DNA of 33,123 bases from Tepidimonas sp. UBA997. GTDB taxonomy: Bacteria; Pseudomonadota; Gammaproteobacteria; Burkholderiales; Burkholderiaceae_C. The stretch lies in NCBI GenBank assembly GCA_002291945.1, contig DBAZ01000020.1:1-33123 (forward strand). Direction: 5' to 3'. Shown here piece after piece: positions 29,914 to 33,123 of the stretch (its first letter is position 1; each line of letters starts with the position of its first letter). The translations under genes were made by a program, and so were the position numbers. The notes beneath the pieces were generated by a model. The model made no database searches and was not told the origin of the DNA. It saw only the letters and a program-made list of their open reading frames with translations.

Positions 29914-30378
29914 TCAGGCGGGCAGCGATGCCAAGGCGTGCAGCAACGATCTGCTCTGGCTTGAAGGATCAGCCTTGACTTCAATGCCCTGGTCTTGGGC
30001 ATCCTGGACCCAGCGTTTGGCCCATGCCATGACCTCGTCGCGGTCGAATCGGATGAGCTTCTGGACCCGACGATGCGGGATGCCCAATGCCTCTCGCATC
30101 TGCTTTTGCGTGACGAGGTACAAAGGGAGTCCGGTCACATGCGAAATTTCGCGCGGGTCCATCAACGTAGAGCCGCTCGGAAGAACGACGTCGGATGCTC
30201 GCTCCCAAGTTGAGGCTCGGAGGGCTTTGGACTCAAAGTCGAAGACTTCATCGATAGGGTACACGACGCGCTTGGACATTTTCATGAATCGAGGCCCGCG
30301 CCCCTCGCTACGCCAGCGTTGAAGTGTCTTGGGACTGATGTTCCAGCGCGTGGCCAGCTCGTTTTCGTTCATCATCAT
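29914..30378 (-). CDS. Excisionase/AlpA-like HTH DNA-binding protein
   Basis: About 154 residues; three adjacent ATGs (30378, 30375, 30372) follow AGAAG and the true start among them is uncertain. The N-terminus NENELATRWNISPKTLQRWRSEGRGPRFMKMSKRVVYPIDEVFDFE is a MerR-like helix-turn-helix of the AlpA/excisionase kind. A second block (EISHVTGLPLYLVTQKQMREALGIPHRRVQKLIRFDRDEVMAWAKRWV) looks like another such HTH. Such proteins bend DNA at attachment sites or activate integrase genes. The position about 0.25 kb inside the right direct repeat suits a recombination directionality role, which is inference. Confidence 0.8.
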   Translation of the reverse strand: MMMNENELATRWNISPKTLQRWRSEGRGPRFMKMSKRVVYPIDEVFDFESKALRASTWERASDVVLPSGSTLMDPREISHVTGLPLYLVTQKQMREALGIPHRRVQKLIRFDRDEVMAWAKRWVQDAQDQGIEVKADPSSQSRSLLHALASLPA

Positions 30379-30612
30379 CTTCTGTATGGTTGACTCCGTC
30401 TGTGGTTGAAGGCAACGCATTCAGGCGTAGCTTCGGCCACGAAGCCAAGTCATTCACGGAGATGTGATGCGGCTCGCCGCCTAGAGCCGGGGAACCAGCG
30501 TGCATCAGCGGTCCATACGAATGTCCCTGCTCAGCACGACGATACGGACTTCTATGGGGACGTTTCGGCATCGTTGAAGATAAGCGGTTCGAGGTTCTGC
30601 TATACTCCACCG
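30379..30612. other. Non-coding stretch between the HTH gene and the right repeat
   Basis: No reading frame with convincing protein character is seen. It contains the small hairpin GCTTCG-GCCA-CGAAGC (30430-30445). Just before the repeat, TATACT at about 30601 resembles a -10 box without a good -35. Confidence 0.4.
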
Positions 30613-30861
30613 CCAAAATTCCAAAAATCAACCACTCTCGGTTGGTTTTTTTTCGTCTGCGTTCCCCAGTGCTGGCGCGATTTCCGGGCATGGCCTCGCG
30701 AGCGCCACCCCTCCGAACCCTGCGTTTTCACCCCTGCCGCCGCCTCTGCGTTCTCCGTTTTCTCTGGTGGTCTCGCGAGCGTGCTCGAGGCCACTTCCTT
30801 TGCTGGCGCGGGTTTAGAGGGGGCGGTTGTGGTTGGCGATTGCTGTAGCGGTGGCGACCGA
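30613..30861. repeat. Right copy of about 250-bp direct repeat
   Basis: Same orientation as 12001-12250, with a constant offset of 18612 bases until one single-base indel near the diverged end. No tRNA gene precedes this copy, although it keeps the tRNA-type terminator. It marks the right edge of the island. The sequence has no coding character. Confidence 0.85.
30623..30653 (+). terminator. Terminator in the right direct repeat
   Basis: AATCAACC / GGTTGGTT stem with loop ACTCTC and a T-run, equal to the tRNA-Phe terminator except for one C-to-T change that leaves a G-U pair. It would now stop any transcript entering from the left. Confidence 0.75.
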
Positions 30862-30943
30862 CCCTCGAAGCGTGAGGGGCCAAATGTTCTCGACGTGCAC
30901 GAAGCGTCATCCAAGGCGAAGCGGTTGCGATGGGCACAGCTAC

Positions 30944-30985
30944 TTGACGGGACTTCAATAGCGCCTATAATTGAGTGCGCACTCA
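30944..30985 (+). promoter_or_regulatory. Promoter and TetR operator of the tetR gene
   Basis: TTGACG (30944-30949), 16-base spacer, TATAAT (30966-30971). Immediately after the -10 lies the 14-bp palindrome TGAGTGCGCACTCA (30972-30985), over the expected transcription start. This is a classic layout for TetR-family autorepression. Confidence 0.8.
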
Positions 30986-31006
30986 GTAAAACAATTGTGA
31001 ACCTTT

Positions 31007-31576
31007 ATGGCCCGCCCACGAAGTGAAGACAAACGCCAGATGATTCTGCAAGCCGCGATCCAGCTGTTTGCCGACGAAGGCTTGACCGCGCCGACGGCTC
31101 GCATCGCAAAGGTTGCGCGAGTAGCAGAGGGAACGGTCTTTACGTACTTTGCCACCAAGGATGAGCTGCTGAACGAGCTCTATCTGGAGCTGAAGGGCCG
31201 ACTACGTGCCGCCCTCGTGCCGCCACCAGCATCCGCCGATCTGCAGGAACAGGTCTGGATGGCCTGGCAGACCTATGTGAGCTGGGGTGTTTCGCACCCG
31301 GAAGAGCATCAGGTGCTGGCGAGGCTAGGCTTATCGACTCGGATCACAGAGGAGACCCGCTCCGAGGGCAATCGGACTTTCTGCGATGTTTCCGGCTTGC
31401 TGGAGCGGGCGATGACCACGGGAGCTTTGTGCGAGCAGTCACCGGATTTCGTCGGTGCACTTATGGGGGCAATGGGTGATGTCACGATGACCTTCATCCG
31501 GGCGAATCCCACTTCTGCCGAGGTGACCTGTCGAGATGGATTTGTGGCGTTCTGGAATGCAATCACGAGTAGTTAA
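31007..31576 (+). CDS. TetR-family transcriptional regulator
   Basis: 189 residues. The N-terminal HTH (RQMILQAAIQLFADEGLTAPTARIAKVARVAEGTVFTYFATKDELLNELY) is a TetR/AcrR DNA-binding domain; the rest is a helical ligand domain (VWMAWQTYVSWGVSHPEEHQVLARL, DFVGALMGAMGDVTMTFIRAN). The ligand cannot be deduced. The ATG at 31007 lies about 22 bases past the operator and has no strong ribosome-binding site. A similar operator-like site is before the downstream dehydrogenase fragment, so both genes were probably its regulon. It lies outside the repeat-bounded island. Confidence 0.92.
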   Translation: MARPRSEDKRQMILQAAIQLFADEGLTAPTARIAKVARVAEGTVFTYFATKDELLNELYLELKGRLRAALVPPPASADLQEQVWMAWQTYVSWGVSHPEEHQVLARLGLSTRITEETRSEGNRTFCDVSGLLERAMTTGALCEQSPDFVGALMGAMGDVTMTFIRANPTSAEVTCRDGFVAFWNAITSS

Positions 31577-31584
31577 GTTTTTTT

Positions 31585-31619
31585 GAATATTGTTTAAGTG
31601 CGCAAGCACTCAATATTCT
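31585..31619 (+). promoter_or_regulatory. Second operator-like inverted repeat before the dehydrogenase fragment
   Basis: Outer arms GAATATT (31585-31591) and AATATTC (31612-31618) enclose AGTGC-GCAA-GCACT (31597-31610). The inner half-site shares GTGCGC and GCACTCA with the tetR operator. TTGTTT (31590) and TATTCT (31614) give a possible promoter with an 18-base spacer that the site would cover. Confidence 0.6.
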
Positions 31620-31672
31620 ATCAATTGAGCAAGAAGTCCGGCGACGGCTTCCCTCATTCAAGGAGAACCTTC

Positions 31673-31963
31673 ATGCAAGGCCTGAGAAACAAAGTCATTT
31701 TGGTGACTGGCGCGTCCGACGGCATCGGCAAGCTCACTGCTACCACCCTTGCCAAGCAAGGACATACGATCACCATCCACGGAAGGAATCGGCAAAAAAC
31801 GGAGGCTGCACTCGCGGAGATTAAGCGGGAATCCGGCAATCGCAATGTCGAAATGCTCCTCGGGGATTTCCTGTCGCTCGCCGGTGTGAAAGCGTTTGCT
31901 GAGGCCATCAAAGAAAAGTACGACCATCTCGATGTGTTGATTAAACTGTCGCATCCCGGATGA
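31673..31963 (+). CDS. Short-chain dehydrogenase/reductase, cut by IS481
   Basis: AAGGAG precedes the ATG at 31673. The N-terminal Rossmann fold is clear: NKVILVTGASDGIGKLTATTLAKQGHTITIHGRN with the TGxxxGIG NAD(P)-binding motif, then VEMLLGDFLSLAGVKAFAEAI. The sequence reaches DHLDVLI, where the family continues with NNAG; instead the IS481 end starts at 31945 and the frame stops after SHPG. The Ser-Tyr-Lys catalytic part is gone, and no 3' half appears on the other side of the IS, so the enzyme is inactive. Confidence 0.88.
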   Translation: MQGLRNKVILVTGASDGIGKLTATTLAKQGHTITIHGRNRQKTEAALAEIKRESGNRNVEMLLGDFLSLAGVKAFAEAIKEKYDHLDVLIKLSHPG

Positions 31964-33037
31964 TTGCATAGACCCCAAAAGGCTTGCGTTGTTCATGGCG
32001 CGCGATGCGATGCGTGAACTGGTGCATGATCTGGCGGCTCGTCGCAACCTCAGATCAGGAGTGCTCTCATGATGATCGCCCTGCACAAGAACGCCCGCAC
32101 CACGCCCGCGATCCGCGCAGAGATAGCGGCCAGCCCGCTGGGCGCTGCTGCGCTGGCCAGCCACTACGGCATCACCGAGGCCACGGTCTACAAGTGGAAG
32201 AAGCGCTCCAGTGTGCACGATGCATCGCACACCCCGCACCGGTTGCAGACCACGCTGACGCCTGAGCAGGAAAGCCTGGTGGTCGAATTGCGCCGTACCT
32301 TGCTGCTGCCGCTGGACGACTTGCTGGCCGTCGCCCGGGAGTTCATCTGCACCCAGGCTACGCGCTCTGGCCTGGACCGCTGCCTGCGCCGCCATGGGGT
32401 GGGCAACCTCAAGGCCTTGCTGCCCAGCACGCCGCAAGCACTGGCCAAGGCCTTCAAGGCCTACGAGCCGGGCTATGTGCACATGGACGTGAAGTACCTG
32501 CCGCAGATGGCCGATGAGAGCCAGCGGCGCTACTTGTTCGTGGCCATCGACCGCGCTACGCGCTGGGTGTTCGTGGCCGTCAAGAACCACAAGACCGCTG
32601 CCACTGCGCGATCGTTTCTGAAGGCCTTGCACAAGGCTTGCCCGATCAAGATTCAAAAGCTGCTGACCGACAACGGCAAGGAGTTCACCGATCAACTGTT
32701 TGCCAGCCCAGAGCGTCAACCCACTGGGCAACACGAGTTTGACCAGCTGTGCCGGGAGTTGGGCATCGAGCACCGTCTGACCAAGCCACGCACGCCGCGT
32801 ACCAATGGCATGGTCGAGCGCTTCAATGGTCGCATTGCCGATGTTCTCAAGACCCGTCGCTTTCACAGCGGGCAGGACCTGGAGCAGACCTTGATGCGTT
32901 ACGTGGCCCTGTACAACCATCAATTACCCCAATCGGCGCTCAAGAGTAAAACCCCGCTTCAGACCATGAAGGACTGGTACGCATCCCACCCACATTTGTT
33001 CCACAAGCAACCTTATGATCATCCGGGATGCGACAGT
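31945..33037 (+). mobile_element. IS481-family insertion sequence
   Basis: A 1093-bp element with 21-bp inverted ends: the left reads AACTGTCGCATCCCGGATG and the right is its reverse complement ending GCGACAGTT. It holds one transposase gene. The left flank is the dehydrogenase, the right flank an IS3 fragment; the flanks show no matching target duplication, so the copy sits at a deletion or rearrangement joint. Confidence 0.88.
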
Positions 33038-33070
33038 TATAGACTGGCTGCTGTGGTACAACAGCCGTAG
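32069..33070 (+). CDS. IS481-family transposase
   Basis: Single-ORF DDE transposase of 333 residues. The N-terminal HTH is LASHYGITEATVYKWKKRSSVHD. The catalytic core shows Asp in VHMDVKYLPQM, Asp in LLTDNGKEFTDQLF and Glu in RTNGMVERFNGRIADVL, the IS481 DDE arrangement. GGAG lies upstream of the ATG (a second ATG follows at 32072). The normal protein ends in the inverted repeat (YDHPGCDS); here no stop occurs inside the element and the frame runs 33 bases into the IS3 fragment, adding YRLAAVVQQP. Confidence 0.92.
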   Translation: MMIALHKNARTTPAIRAEIAASPLGAAALASHYGITEATVYKWKKRSSVHDASHTPHRLQTTLTPEQESLVVELRRTLLLPLDDLLAVAREFICTQATRSGLDRCLRRHGVGNLKALLPSTPQALAKAFKAYEPGYVHMDVKYLPQMADESQRRYLFVAIDRATRWVFVAVKNHKTAATARSFLKALHKACPIKIQKLLTDNGKEFTDQLFASPERQPTGQHEFDQLCRELGIEHRLTKPRTPRTNGMVERFNGRIADVLKTRRFHSGQDLEQTLMRYVALYNHQLPQSALKSKTPLQTMKDWYASHPHLFHKQPYDHPGCDSYRLAAVVQQP

Positions 33071-33123
33071 GCTGCATTCAACGTTGGGCTACATTAGCCC
33101 CATGCAATTCGAGCAACGCTGGC
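33036..33123 (+). pseudogene. IS3-family transposase fragment (runs off the window)
   Basis: The bases match 23510-23597 of the IS3 orfB at 85 of 88 positions, in the same orientation; read in the orfB frame they encode DWLLWYNSRRLHSTLGYISPMQFEQRW. It begins exactly at the IS481 end, so the 5' part of this copy was removed or lies elsewhere. Confidence 0.85.

Larger units (their letters stand above)
12004..30860. mobile_element. Genomic island at tRNA-Phe (composite prophage/recombinase/defence remnant)
   Basis: The boundaries are inferred from the tRNA-Phe 3' end and the two copies of the 250-bp direct repeat. Inside are a serine recombinase operon at the left end, an excisionase-like HTH gene at the right end, phage head genes, a restriction-like helicase, several toxin-antitoxin genes and pieces of IS21 and IS3 elements. 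Many genes are truncated, so the island as a whole is probably no longer a working prophage. Which enzyme placed it is unclear: the 250-bp repeat is much longer than a serine-recombinase att core, and no tyrosine integrase gene is seen. Confidence 0.6.

Noticed and set aside
30586..30615. Possible tRNA 3' end before the right repeat (GGTTCGA followed by CCA)
   Set aside because: The distance from the T-loop-like motif to CCA is 20 bases instead of 15 and there is no pairing for a T stem or acceptor stem, so it is not a tRNA fragment as far as can be seen.
30308..30691. Minus-strand frame overlapping the HTH gene and right repeat
   Set aside because: No start signal, overlaps the terminator and the repeat, and shows no recognisable protein character.

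Overview
The window looks like a beta-proteobacterial chromosome of the order Burkholderiales, most likely near Comamonadaceae. This rests on the GC-rich coding style, the order rpoB-rpoC-rsmB-DUF4390-NtrY-like kinase-short response regulator-tRNA-Phe, and protein sequences that read as beta-proteobacterial. No species can be named from the sequence alone.

Region 1 (1-12003) is core genome. It holds the 3' two thirds of rpoB, complete rpoC, rsmB (16S rRNA m5C967 methyltransferase), a secreted DUF4390 protein, an NtrY-like membrane histidine kinase, a response regulator with REC and Fis-type HTH domains, and tRNA-Phe(GAA) followed by a strong terminator.

Region 2 (about 12004-30860) is an 18.6-kb accessory island placed directly at the tRNA-Phe 3' end. 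A direct repeat of about 250 bp bounds it (12001-12250 and 30613-30861). The left arm is a minus-strand, translationally coupled operon: small ORF, DUF2924 protein, serine recombinase and two small HTH-like proteins, closed by its own terminator. Diverging from it is a plus-strand row: XRE-ImmA/IrrE metallopeptidase, PIN-domain protein, an unknown protein cut by an IS21 remnant, the tail of a lost gene, a type III-like restriction helicase-nuclease, and a truncated TcmP. A decayed lambda-type prophage head module follows: protease N-terminus fused to an IS3 transposase, terminase and portal fragments, gpW, and the protease C-terminus. It is mixed with an orphan ParD-like antitoxin and a complete ParD/RelE-type pair. 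The right arm, all on the minus strand, has a second XRE-ImmA/IrrE plus PIN pair, an orphan AbiEi-type antitoxin and an excisionase-like HTH protein.

Region 3 (30862-33123) is a TetR regulator with clear promoter and operator, a short-chain dehydrogenase gene cut after about 91 codons by an IS481-family element, and a fragment of the same IS3-type transposase seen at 23.5 kb.

The main theme is a recombinase-bearing defence and toxin-antitoxin island built by repeated insertion and deletion. The least described parts are the two metallopeptidase-regulator/PIN pairs and the interrupted restriction-like operon between 15.3 and 22.0 kb.
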